A stretch of 16,195 nt of DNA from an uncultured Eisenbergiella sp. (GTDB lineage Bacteria; Bacillota; Clostridia; Lachnospirales; Lachnospiraceae): contig CARDPF010000036.1 in NCBI GenBank assembly GCA_948960675.1, forward strand, positions 1 through 16,195, given 5' to 3'. A program made the translations under genes and the position numbers. The notes beneath the pieces are model-generated. The model saw nothing but the letters and a program-made list of their open reading frames with translations. It had not been told where the DNA came from and did no database searches. Positions 1 to 6,640 of this stretch are shown here, one piece after another; within the stretch, counting starts at the first letter, position 1; the number at the start of each line of letters is the position of its first letter.

Positions 1-34
1 CTATTCCAAGGCCTCCGGCAAAGGACAGATCCCT

Positions 35-739
35 TTAGTGCCCGGAGGATTCCGTCTTGTCAAGGCCGTCCGTGACAGCGTGCATGGTGTCCTCCACCGC
101 GTCTGCGACTGCACCGCTGACAGTCTCCACCGTGTCGGCTACGGTCTTGGAGGGTTCGGCGGCAGGATCCGGGGTAAGCGTGACATATTCGGGGGACCGG
201 CTCTCGCTGATCTTTTCGTTGAGACGTTCCGCCGCGCTTTCCGTGGCCTCTTTGACTTTATGAATCGTGTTTTCCAGATGTTCGTTTACTTCATGAAGTT
301 CCTCACTGCTGCGGAATTTGTCCACGGTCTCGGAAATCTTGCCGCTGACGGTTTCATATTCGCTGCTGGATTTGATTTTGGTGACGGTTTCCCCTACCTT
401 GCTGACTACGTTATCCCTAAGCATGGCAGCCTTTTCCTGGGCAGCCTTTAGATCCAATGTCACATAAGTGTGTCCCTGCTCGTTGGTTCCTTTGGAGAAG
501 ACGGGGGACGCGTTGTGCTTGGAGGATTCGCTCTCATCCTCAAAATCATCGTCGTCAAATTCGCCGTCGTCGAATTCCAGATCCTCGAAGGCGCTTTCCT
601 CCTCCGGGGACGGCTCCTGTCTGGCAGCGTCGCTTTCTTGGTTGTCATCATCTTTTTTATTCCGGAAATAGTAATACGTGCCTGCCGCCGCGCCCACTGC
701 GACTGCAAAAGCAAGGAATTTGCGAAAATTTTTGGCCAT
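35..739 (-). CDS. Single-pass membrane protein with acidic linker and repetitive helical tail
   Basis: Function unknown. The protein is 234 aa. I chose the internal ATG at 739 over the one at 754 because GGAGGG lies five bases before it. Residues about 5-25 form a hydrophobic anchor (FLAFAVAVGAAAGTYYYF) followed by RNKK, so the bulk is probably extracytoplasmic or a tethered tail of uncertain side. Residues about 28-75 are a very acidic, low-complexity linker rich in D and E. The rest is predicted helical and lacks cysteine, with an internal repeat: ETVTKIKSSSEYETV is echoed about 19 residues later by ETVDKFRSSEELHEV. This resembles YtxH-like or stress-type amphipathic proteins in build, but I cannot place it in a family. 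It stands alone and is divergent from the TetR gene. No terminator is visible in the 34 bases left before the window edge. Confidence 0.75.
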   Translation of the reverse strand: MAKNFRKFLAFAVAVGAAAGTYYYFRNKKDDDNQESDAARQEPSPEEESAFEDLEFDDGEFDDDDFEDESESSKHNASPVFSKGTNEQGHTYVTLDLKAAQEKAAMLRDNVVSKVGETVTKIKSSSEYETVSGKISETVDKFRSSEELHEVNEHLENTIHKVKEATESAAERLNEKISESRSPEYVTLTPDPAAEPSKTVADTVETVSGAVADAVEDTMHAVTDGLDKTESSGH

Positions 740-814
740 AGTATCCCTCCACATGTTTTTTCTCTATTTTAATACTATTTTACGGAAATGAAAAGGGGAC
801 TATGTATTAAAAAA

Positions 815-841
815 GTCTAAACTTAACGGTTGAACACAGAC
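815..841. promoter_or_regulatory. Candidate TetR operator (imperfect palindrome)
   Basis: Two 12-base arms flank CGG. GTCT and AGAC ends and TNAA/TTNA inner parts match; 8 of 12 positions are symmetric. It overlaps the -35 hexamer of the tetR promoter, where an autorepressor would act. Its binding protein is inferred. Confidence 0.35.
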
Positions 842-858
842 CTTTGATATGCTAAGAT
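830..858 (+). promoter_or_regulatory. Promoter of the TetR-DUF6062 operon
   Basis: TTGAAC (830-835), a 17-base spacer and TAAGAT (853-858) lie about 47 bases before the chosen ATG at 905. Confidence 0.5.
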
Positions 859-904
859 AAATGATGGCGGTATGCCGGTTTTTGAAATGGGGTGCGGGGG
901 ATTC

Positions 905-1534
905 ATGAATGACAAATTTTTTGATTTGAAGCAGGAAAAGCAGGACCGGATGATCAATGCCGCCCTCAAGGTGTTTGCAAAGGGCGGCTACCGGCATGCA
1001 AGCACGGATGAGATTGTCCGGGAAGCGGGTATCAGCAAGGGCCTTCTTTTTCATTATTTTACGAGCAAGCTGGGTCTTTATGGCTTTCTGTTCGGCTACA
1101 GTGTCCGGTTCATGCTGTTGGAATTTTCGCGGGAGGTGGACCGGCTGGAGACGGACTTTTTTGCCCTGACCAGACAGATGGAACGGGCGAAAATGCAGGT
1201 GATGCGGATTTATCCTTATATGCAGCAGTTTTTAAACAGGGGCATGAAGGAGGAGTGCAGCGAGGCGGCTGCCCTGACTGCAGAGAAACGCATGGATTAT
1301 GAGGAGCAGATGCGCGCTTATGCCATGCAGGCGGATTACAGTGTGTTTGCGGGAATCGGCAGTATGGAGCGGATTGGCCTGCTGATGCGCTACACGATAG
1401 AGGGGATTACGGCGCAGATGTCACAACGCCATGATTTTACGCCGGAGGGGCTGTATCAGGAAATTTGCTTTTATATTGATATGCTGCAGCATATGCATGG
1501 CGGCGGCCGGGCAAAAGGAGGAGACGGGGAATGA
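905..1534 (+). CDS. TetR/AcrR family transcriptional regulator
   Basis: DNA-binding one-component repressor, 209 aa. I start it at ATG 905 (MNDKFFDLKQ), which follows a G-rich ribosome site (GGGGG); an in-frame ATG at 872 lacks one. The N-terminal TetR domain is clear: helix 1 QDRMINAALKVFAKGGY, then the helix-turn-helix STDEIVREAGISKGLLFHYF at about residues 33-52, including the typical ISKGLLFHYF recognition segment. The C-terminal ligand and dimerisation part, residues about 60-209, is family-specific and gives no ligand clue. Its stop overlaps the start of the DUF6062 gene by four bases (ATGA), so the two are translationally coupled and probably share a signal. A palindrome over its own promoter suggests autoregulation. 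Confidence 0.9.
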   Translation: MNDKFFDLKQEKQDRMINAALKVFAKGGYRHASTDEIVREAGISKGLLFHYFTSKLGLYGFLFGYSVRFMLLEFSREVDRLETDFFALTRQMERAKMQVMRIYPYMQQFLNRGMKEECSEAAALTAEKRMDYEEQMRAYAMQADYSVFAGIGSMERIGLLMRYTIEGITAQMSQRHDFTPEGLYQEICFYIDMLQHMHGGGRAKGGDGE

Positions 1535-2289
1535 AAGAGAAGCTGTATACGATACCGCTAAACGATGCGGTAAACGCCAACGACGAATGTCCGTTTTGTT
1601 ATATTGAACGGAGTGTGGAGCAAAATCTCATGGATTTTGTGCTGGGATCCTGCGCTTCCTATATGGAGAGCGATGTCCGGGACGAGACGGACAAGGAGGG
1701 GTTTTGCCGGGCGCATATGCAGAAGATGTTTGACTACGGCAATACGCTGGGCAACGGCTGGATTTTAAAGACCTATTATAAGAAGCTGCTTAGGGAGATG
1801 GAAGGACAGTTTAAACAGTTTAAGCCGGGAAAGACCACCATGGCGGACCGGCTGCGCAAATCCGCCCAGTCCAACCCTGTCGGCCAGTGGGTGGTGCAAA
1901 AAGAGCAAACCTGTTATATCTGTGACCGCTTCAAAAGCGAATATGAGCGGTATCTGGACACGTTCTATTATCTATACAAAAATGATCCTGCATTTGTGGA
2001 AAAAGTGAAAAACGGAAAAGGATTTTGCCTGCACCATTTCGGGGATCTGTGCAGCGGCGCCGACACGCGCCTTTCCGATAAGGAAAAAGCGGGTTTTTAT
2101 TCCGACATTTTTGCGGTGATGCAGCGGAATATGGAGCGCATGTCCGCAGATATCGACTGGTTGATTGAGAAGTTTGATTACTTAAATAAGGATGCGGATT
2201 GGAAAAATTCCAAGGACGCAGTGCAGAGGGGGATGCAGAAGCTGCGGGGCGGATACCCGGCAGATCCAGATTATACGATGAAGAAGTAA
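1531..2289 (+). CDS. DUF6062-like protein with two CxxC...CxxH metal sites
   Basis: I believe this 252-aa protein belongs to DUF6062, a family without a known function. The visible feature is an internal duplication of a four-ligand pattern: C20-x2-C23 with C59-x2-H62, and C128-x2-C131 with C166-x2-H169. The second pair follows the first after 38 residues in one copy and 37 in the other. Similar words surround each copy (CPFCYIER and CYICDRFK; GFCRAHM and GFCLHHF). Two tandem zinc sites are the likeliest reading; a redox role is possible. There is no signal peptide or membrane segment, so it is cytosolic. The middle and C-terminal parts are charged and helical. It is encoded directly after the TetR gene with an ATGA overlap; no RBS-independent start is needed. 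Confidence 0.8.
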   Translation: MKEKLYTIPLNDAVNANDECPFCYIERSVEQNLMDFVLGSCASYMESDVRDETDKEGFCRAHMQKMFDYGNTLGNGWILKTYYKKLLREMEGQFKQFKPGKTTMADRLRKSAQSNPVGQWVVQKEQTCYICDRFKSEYERYLDTFYYLYKNDPAFVEKVKNGKGFCLHHFGDLCSGADTRLSDKEKAGFYSDIFAVMQRNMERMSADIDWLIEKFDYLNKDADWKNSKDAVQRGMQKLRGGYPADPDYTMKK

Positions 2290-2310
2290 GCCAAAAGATG
2301 GTTCTTATAG

Positions 2311-2389
2311 AGGAGAAGATTGAAAATTCATATTTTCAATCGTAGGATTTGTGTTTGCGCAGCAAAGCAGCGCAGAAATGGAGTAAAAA
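2311..2389 (+). repeat. Leader repeat element, short copy, before the uracil permease
   Basis: This 79-base stretch matches 4022-4144 over nearly its whole length. It has a hairpin (GATTGAAAAT at 2318-2327 with ATTTTCAATC at 2332-2341), then GATTTGTGT, then a small TGCGC/GCGCA stem (2356-2360 with 2370-2374), and ends in AGAAATGGAGTAA immediately before the start codon. The GGAG at its end is the ribosome binding site of the permease gene. Compared with the second copy it lacks a 40-odd base internal segment. Confidence 0.8.
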
Positions 2390-3658
2390 ATGAGGGAAAG
2401 AACGAAAGGCCAGAAGATCATTCTGGGAATCCAGCACACGCTGGCAATGTTTGGGGCCACGGTGCTGGTGCCCACGTTGACGGGACTCAATGTCTCCATC
2501 ACCCTGTTTTGTGCAGGGCTGGGGACGCTTTTGTTCCATCTGGTAACAAAGAGGAAGGTTCCCGTGTTTTTGGGTTCCAGTTTTGCTTTTATGGCGGGTA
2601 TTATGGCCGTTTTGGGCGGCGCAAGGATGGGGGATCCCCAATATTTGGAACGTCTGGCGGCACTCAAAGGGGCCCTGATCGTAGCGGGACTGGTGTATGT
2701 GGTCTTTGCCCTGCTGATCAAAATTTTCGGCTATGAAAAGGTAAACCGGCTGCTTCCGCCCATCGTTACGGGGCCGGTCATTATTGTCATTGGGCTGCGG
2801 CTGTCCGCATCCGCAATCAGCAGTGCGTTTTATTACAATGGGGCCTTTAGCATGAAATCCATTGTGGTGACGCTGGCCATTTTAGTCACTGTCATTGTCG
2901 TCTCTGTCTGGGCAAAGGGAATTTTTAACCTGATGCCGATTTTATTTGCCATCATTGTCGGCTATCTGGTTTGTCTCCCCATGGGATTTTGTGATTTTAC
3001 GGCAGTGCAAAACGCGCATTGGGTTTCCTTTCTGGATCCGGATATTTACAGGCAGCTTTTGTGTCCGCCGACATTTCGGCTGGATGCGATCATGGCGGTT
3101 GCCCCGATTGCGGTCGTTACCATGATCGAGCACGTGGGGGATATCACCACCAATGGCGCGGTGGTGGGGCAGAATTTCTTTGAGGATCCCGGCGTACACC
3201 GCACCCTGCTGGGGGACGGTCTGGCCACTGCCCTTGCGGGTCTGCTCGGCGGCCCGGCCAATACCACCTACGGGGAAAATACGGGCGTGCTGGCGGTGAC
3301 CAAGGTGTACGACCCTTCCGTCATCCGCATTGCAGCCTGCTTTGCCATGGTATTGGGGATAGTCGGGAAGTTCGGCGGTTTTATCACCAGCATTCCTTCG
3401 CCGGTGACCGGGGCCATCAGTATCGTGCTTTACGGGATGATCTCAGCGGTGGGCATCCGTATCCTGATCAATGCCCGTCTCAATTTCGGGAACAGCAGGA
3501 ATCTTTTGACGGCGGCGATCATTCTGGTACTGGGAATTGGCTGCGACAGCATTCCGATTACGGATACCGTGACGGTTTCCGGCCTTGCGCTGGCAGCCGT
3601 GGTGGGAATTATCATGGGGCTGGTGCTGCCGGAGGGGGAGGACAGTTTTTTGAAATAA
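2390..3658 (+). CDS. uraA: NCS2 family uracil/xanthine permease
   Basis: Inner-membrane nucleobase:cation symporter, 422 aa, the usual length for UraA-type uracil permeases. It has the expected multi-pass hydrophobic pattern. Family marks are the QH pair in the first membrane segment (Q15 H16, GIQHTLAMFGATVLVP), the LGSSFAF stretch at 61-67, E247 in TMIEHVGD, and the NAT signature region NTTYGENTGVLA with E296. The two glutamates correspond to the substrate-binding glutamates of E. coli UraA. Uracil is the best guess because the N-terminal part closely resembles UraA; xanthine or uric acid is less likely. The start is fixed by the GGAG supplied by the upstream repeat. No PyrR-type attenuator is evident. 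A new promoter begins six bases after its stop. Confidence 0.9.
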   Translation: MRERTKGQKIILGIQHTLAMFGATVLVPTLTGLNVSITLFCAGLGTLLFHLVTKRKVPVFLGSSFAFMAGIMAVLGGARMGDPQYLERLAALKGALIVAGLVYVVFALLIKIFGYEKVNRLLPPIVTGPVIIVIGLRLSASAISSAFYYNGAFSMKSIVVTLAILVTVIVVSVWAKGIFNLMPILFAIIVGYLVCLPMGFCDFTAVQNAHWVSFLDPDIYRQLLCPPTFRLDAIMAVAPIAVVTMIEHVGDITTNGAVVGQNFFEDPGVHRTLLGDGLATALAGLLGGPANTTYGENTGVLAVTKVYDPSVIRIAACFAMVLGIVGKFGGFITSIPSPVTGAISIVLYGMISAVGIRILINARLNFGNSRNLLTAAIILVLGIGCDSIPITDTVTVSGLALAAVVGIIMGLVLPEGEDSFLK

Positions 3659-3663
3659 AAGGC

Positions 3664-3692
3664 TTGCATTTGGAACGGTGTTGTGATATGCT
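3664..3692 (+). promoter_or_regulatory. Promoter of the 3.7-3.9 kb small transcript
   Basis: TTGCAT (3664-3669), exactly 17 bases, TATGCT (3687-3692). Transcription would begin near 3699. It lies immediately after the permease stop codon and serves no conventional gene. Confidence 0.6.
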
Positions 3693-3727
3693 AACAAAAA
3701 TTTACAGACAGTGACAGGAGAGAAGTT

Positions 3728-3805
3728 ATGTTTTTGGGAGCGCAGTATTTTTTGCAGTTGATTATGCCGGTACAGCAGATTTTTCATAAAACGGTCACGA
3801 GGTAA
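3728..3805 (+). CDS. Possible 25-aa peptide (short ORF)
   Basis: ATG to TAA, beginning MFLGAQYFLQ and ending KTVTR. The start has GGAG about eight bases upstream (CAGGAGAGAAGTT) and the ORF stops two bases before the first hairpin of the small transcript. The peptide is hydrophobic and aromatic in its first half with a basic end, which would suit a membrane-active or leader peptide. No family is recognised. It may be a chance ORF; the main support is the RBS and its placement between promoter and hairpins. Confidence 0.35.
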   Translation: MFLGAQYFLQLIMPVQQIFHKTVTR

Positions 3806-3884
3806 ACCCGGTCAGCACCGGGGTAAGCGCATGGCCGTAAGATGGAAAGTCTTATTTGGCTATGCGGAAATCAATGGGCAGTCA

Positions 3885-3935
3885 GGAACCGCATGGTATA
3901 TACACAAGGTGTATATGGCAGCGGTTCCTTTTTTT
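3885..3935 (+). terminator. Intrinsic terminator of the small transcript
   Basis: GGAACCGC (3885-3892) pairs with GCGGTTCC (3921-3928), and an upper stem ATATACAC/GTGTATAT closes on an AAG loop. Seven T follow at once (3929-3935). It would also end readthrough from the permease gene. Confidence 0.85.
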
Positions 3936-3973
3936 ATACGATAGGAAACTTCGTTCCCTAACGTATAAAAAAA
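3929..3973. repeat. Inverted repeat with T-tract outside left and A-tract outside right
   Basis: TTTTTTTATACG (3929-3940) and CGTATAAAAAAA (3962-3973) are perfect 12-base reverse complements. The inner part TAGGAA/TTCCCTA continues the stem with one bulge around a short loop. The left arm is the U-tract of the preceding terminator. Its polarity is the reverse of a bidirectional terminator. It may be a dispersed palindromic element or a structure that sequesters the U-tract. Confidence 0.65.
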
Positions 3974-4021
3974 GGACGGTAATGCGTACTCGCGCACACT
4001 TTTTTATTTTTTGCACGAGAG

Positions 4022-4144
4022 GGAGGAGGAAGATTGAAAGTTAAAATTTTCAATCGCGAGATTTGTGTCTGCGCGCTGCTTGCCACAAACTCGTAAGCCA
4101 TTTATGGCTTTGCGCAACAAAGCAGCGCAGAAATGGAGTAAATT
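4022..4144 (+). repeat. Leader repeat element, long copy, before the ABC exporter operon
   Basis: Second copy of the element at 2311-2389. GATTGAAA (4032-4039) pairs with TTTCAATC (4048-4055), followed by GATTTGTGT with only scattered changes and the same AACAAAGCAGCGCAGAAATG-GAG-TAA end abutting the start codon. It carries about 40 extra bases that build a longer stem: GCGCTGCTT (4073-4081) with AAGCAGCGC (4120-4128), enclosing AAGCCAT/ATGGCTT (4095-4110). The terminal GGAG is the ribosome binding site for the ATPase gene. The two copies precede functionally unrelated genes. Confidence 0.8.
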
Positions 4145-4954
4145 ATGAAAGCGATCAAGGCAAGGGAGTTATCCAAAACCTTCCGGGTCAGGCGGAAGGA
4201 GAAGGGAATGTATGGGAGCATCAAATCCGTTTTTTCCCCGAAAGCAGAGGAAATCCGGGCGGTAGACAAAATTTCCCTGACGGTGGAGGAGGGGGAAATC
4301 CTTGCCTTTATCGGGCCTAACGGGGCGGGGAAGAGCACTACCATTAAAATGCTGACAGGAATCCTTTACCCGGACAGCGGAAGTGTGGAGGTATTGGGGA
4401 TCGACCCGACAAAAAAGCGCAGGCAGCTTGCCTATGAGATCGGGACGGTGTTCGGGCAAAAGGAACAGCTTTGGACGCACCTGACGCCCTATGACAATTT
4501 CCTCTTTTTCGGGGCAATTTATGACATTCCCGGCCGGGAAGCGAGAATGCGTATCCGCGAATTGGAGGATGTATTTGAACTGGGGGATTTGATGGATACG
4601 CCGGTCCGCAGCCTTTCCCTTGGGCAGCGTATCCGGTGCGAGATGGCGGCATCCCTGATCCACAGGCCCAGGGTATTGTTTTTGGATGAGCCGACGATCG
4701 GACTGGATCCGGTGGTTAAAGAAAATGTCCGTTCCCTGATCCGGCGGATGAATAGGGAAATGGATACCACCGTATTTTTGACCAGCCATGATGTGGGGGA
4801 TATCGAAAAGCTCTGCCAGCGCATTGTCATTGTAAACCACGGAAAAATCGTGTTGGATGATTCCACGGCGCATTTGAAGGGCGGCGACGTTTCGCTGGAA
4901 AAGGTAATTATGGAAATTTACCAGTCGGAAGGGGGGAGACCGGAAGCATCATGA
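4145..4954 (+). CDS. ABC-2 type exporter, ATP-binding protein
   Basis: Cytosolic ATPase of an export complex, 269 aa. It shows Walker A GPNGAGKST (57-65), a Q-loop at Q105, a signature LSLGQR (157-162), Walker B VLFLDEP with catalytic E182, and the H-loop H215. The long N-terminal lead (KTFRVRRKEKGMYGSIKSVF) before the core and the SLGQR form of the signature fit the COG4586 group of uncharacterised ABC ATPases, which pair with two PF06182 permeases. Some members of this group have been linked to viologen or drug efflux; the substrate here is unknown. It is the first gene of a three-gene operon, its stop overlapping the next start by four bases. The start is set by the GGAG at the end of the leader repeat. 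Confidence 0.9.
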   Translation: MKAIKARELSKTFRVRRKEKGMYGSIKSVFSPKAEEIRAVDKISLTVEEGEILAFIGPNGAGKSTTIKMLTGILYPDSGSVEVLGIDPTKKRRQLAYEIGTVFGQKEQLWTHLTPYDNFLFFGAIYDIPGREARMRIRELEDVFELGDLMDTPVRSLSLGQRIRCEMAASLIHRPRVLFLDEPTIGLDPVVKENVRSLIRRMNREMDTTVFLTSHDVGDIEKLCQRIVIVNHGKIVLDDSTAHLKGGDVSLEKVIMEIYQSEGGRPEAS

Positions 4955-5742
4955 AAAAATACGCGATCATTTACAAAGCCGTGCTCATGGAAAACCTGCA
5001 GTATGCGCTGCAGATTACCATGGGGTTTTGCAGTTATTTTATCATGATTTTCGTGATGGTGCACCTGTGGCGGTATATGTACCAGAGTCCAGGAAGCCTG
5101 ATTGCCGGATACACAAAGGAGCAGATGATATGGTATGTCATTGCCACGGAGACCATTTGGTTCGGCGCCCGGTCAGCCACCGTATCCCGGCAGGCCGCAG
5201 CGGATATTAGGAGCGGCAATATCGCCTATATGGTAAATAAACCGTATCATTATCCGCTCTACATTCTGGCAAAGTATACCGGGGAATGGAGCATACAGCT
5301 TCCCCTGTATGTAGCGTTTGCCGCGCTTGTGGGAACCGGGATGGTGGGCGGCCTGCATAGGATGCATCCGGTGGGTTTATTGGCTGTGGCGCTGGCCGTC
5401 ATGCTGGGCGTTACCATTAACGGAGTCTTTAAGCTGTGCATCAGCCTGCTTTCTTTTTGGGTAGAGGATTCGGTTCCCTTTCAATGGCTTTATGATAAGC
5501 TGATTTTGGTGGTGGGGACGATTTTTCCCATGGAGATATTTCCGGCGGCCCTGCAGCCGGTTTTGAAACTCACTCCGGTATATACGGTGTGCTACGGTCC
5601 GGCAAAACTGCTGGTGGATTTTGGGGCGGATACATTTGGGGAAATCCTTTTGGCCCAGTCGGTTTATCTTGCGGCAGGGGGTGTGCTTTTGTGTTTTCTT
5701 TACAGGAAGGGAGTGAAGAAGCTCTATGTTAACGGTGGTTAA
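4951..5742 (+). CDS. ABC-2 type exporter, permease subunit 1 (PF06182-like)
   Basis: Integral membrane subunit, 263 aa, with about six hydrophobic segments. The first is near residues 20-42 (LQITMGFCSYFIMIFVMVHLW). The segment MIWYVIATETIWFG and the ADIRSGNIAYMVNKPYHYPLY stretch are typical of the ABC2_membrane_6 (formerly DUF990) family, where a conserved 'G..... L..P' loop lies between helices. It starts at the ATGA overlap with the ATPase gene and overlaps the next permease by 17 bases. It presumably forms a heterodimer with that second permease. The exported compound cannot be read from sequence. Confidence 0.85.
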   Translation: MKKYAIIYKAVLMENLQYALQITMGFCSYFIMIFVMVHLWRYMYQSPGSLIAGYTKEQMIWYVIATETIWFGARSATVSRQAAADIRSGNIAYMVNKPYHYPLYILAKYTGEWSIQLPLYVAFAALVGTGMVGGLHRMHPVGLLAVALAVMLGVTINGVFKLCISLLSFWVEDSVPFQWLYDKLILVVGTIFPMEIFPAALQPVLKLTPVYTVCYGPAKLLVDFGADTFGEILLAQSVYLAAGGVLLCFLYRKGVKKLYVNGG

Positions 5743-6520
5743 AAACCAGGTGCGGGTCTGCCTGCTTTCGGTGAAGTATAATATTATGCGGGAGATGCTC
5801 AACAAAGTCACGTTTCTTTCCAACATCCTTTTTATGGTGCTCAATAATGCCACGTTTCTGATACAGTGGACGATCCTGCTTTCCCTGCGGGAGGATGTGG
5901 GCGGCTACACCATGCGGGAGATTTTGATTTTGTGGGGATTGGCGGCCAGCAGCCATGGATTGTCCCATGTTTTATTTGCGCGGGTATTTTCCCTCCCGGA
6001 ACTGGTTATAAACGGGAAGCTGGATGCGTATCTGGTGCAGCCCAAAAGCGTGCTGCTTGGGGTGATGACCTCCTCCACCAGCGCTTCGGCCATCGGGGAT
6101 GTTGTCTATGGTTTTCTTTTGCTTTGCCTCTCCGGGTGCGGCTTTGGGGGATTTTGCCTGTTCCTTTTGTTTACGGTGACGGGGGCGGTGGTCATCATAG
6201 CGTTTGCCCTTTTGTTGGGAAGCCTGTCGTTTTGGTTTGTGCGGGCCGATGTGCTGCAGAACAATCTGGTGAATGGCATGATCAGCTTTGCCACCTATCC
6301 CGACGGTATTTTTGAGGGGCCGGTCAGGTTTTTGCTCTACCGCGTCATTCCGGTGGGGATGGCCATTTACCAGCCGGTGCATGTCATAGCGGCTTTTGAG
6401 CCGCATGCCCTGTTGGAGGTGGTAGGATATGCGGCGCTTTTGATGACGGTTGCCGTGTTTGTTTTTTACCGGGGGCTGCGGCGGTATTCCTCCAGCAGCC
6501 TGATGGCGGCGAGGATGTAA
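5726..6520 (+). CDS. ABC-2 type exporter, permease subunit 2 (PF06182-like)
   Basis: Integral membrane subunit, 264 aa, likely heterodimer partner of the preceding permease. It has about six hydrophobic segments and the family loop ELVINGKLDAYLVQPKSVL, homologous in position to the SGNIAYMVNKPYHY loop of its partner. The chosen ATG lies inside the preceding gene, giving a 17-base overlap, with GGGAG about 12 bases upstream, so translational coupling is likely. The gene ends the operon. No plus-strand terminator with a T-run follows it within the 120 bases before the convergent gene's end. Confidence 0.83.
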   Translation: MLTVVKNQVRVCLLSVKYNIMREMLNKVTFLSNILFMVLNNATFLIQWTILLSLREDVGGYTMREILILWGLAASSHGLSHVLFARVFSLPELVINGKLDAYLVQPKSVLLGVMTSSTSASAIGDVVYGFLLLCLSGCGFGGFCLFLLFTVTGAVVIIAFALLLGSLSFWFVRADVLQNNLVNGMISFATYPDGIFEGPVRFLLYRVIPVGMAIYQPVHVIAAFEPHALLEVVGYAALLMTVAVFVFYRGLRRYSSSSLMAARM

Positions 6521-6548
6521 AGGCAGGGTCTGCGCTTGTACCAAAAAA

Positions 6549-6581
6549 CCGGATATGGATTTGAGAATCATCCATATCCGG
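6549..6581 (-). terminator. Intrinsic terminator of the DUF5722-like gene
   Basis: CCGGATATGGAT (6549-6560) and ATCCATATCCGG (6570-6581) form a perfect 12-base stem with a nine-base loop. On the minus strand six T follow (AAAAAA at 6543-6548), about 60 bases after the stop of the minus-strand gene. The plus-strand side has no T-run, so the exporter operon is probably not ended here. Confidence 0.85.
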
Positions 6582-6640
6582 TGCAAATACAATGTCTGAT
6601 AATGCAATTTTGCGGCGGGCCAAAAGCCGTAACCGCATGC

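Larger units (their letters stand above)
3699..3936 (+). ncRNA. Candidate structured small RNA or short mRNA, function unknown
   Basis: A transcription unit of about 240 bases is framed by a good promoter and an intrinsic terminator. In order it holds a 25-codon ORF with its own GGAG site, a hairpin CCCGGT/ACCGGG (3807-3822), a long hairpin CGCATGGCC/GGCTATGCG (3828-3866) whose inner part also pairs (TAAGA/TCTTA around a GGAAA-containing loop), a single-stranded link, and the terminator. The long stem has one G-U pair. I could not match it to tmRNA, SRP RNA, 6S RNA, RNase P RNA or the common riboswitch classes. It could also be the 3' end of the permease mRNA or a leader attenuating the exporter operon downstream. 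The 5' end is estimated from the promoter. Confidence 0.5.

Noticed and set aside
2305..2736. Frames on both strands overlapping the leader repeat and the start of the permease
   Set aside because: Shadows of the permease. The peptide words shared with frames near 4063-4344 come only from the duplicated non-coding repeat.
3784..3936. A known riboswitch (c-di-GMP, SAM, TPP, cobalamin, glycine, fluoride, ZTP) in the structured region
   Set aside because: None of the conserved core words I know for these classes is present; the region is kept as an unassigned RNA.
3856..4044. A 62-codon plus-strand frame in the 3.9 kb gap
   Set aside because: It runs through the long hairpin, the terminator and the inverted repeat, and has no RBS.
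4614..4632. The LSLGQR signature in the ABC ATPase as a defective LSGGQ
   Set aside because: This form is, to my knowledge, normal for the COG4586-type ATPases; Walker A, Walker B and the H-loop are intact.
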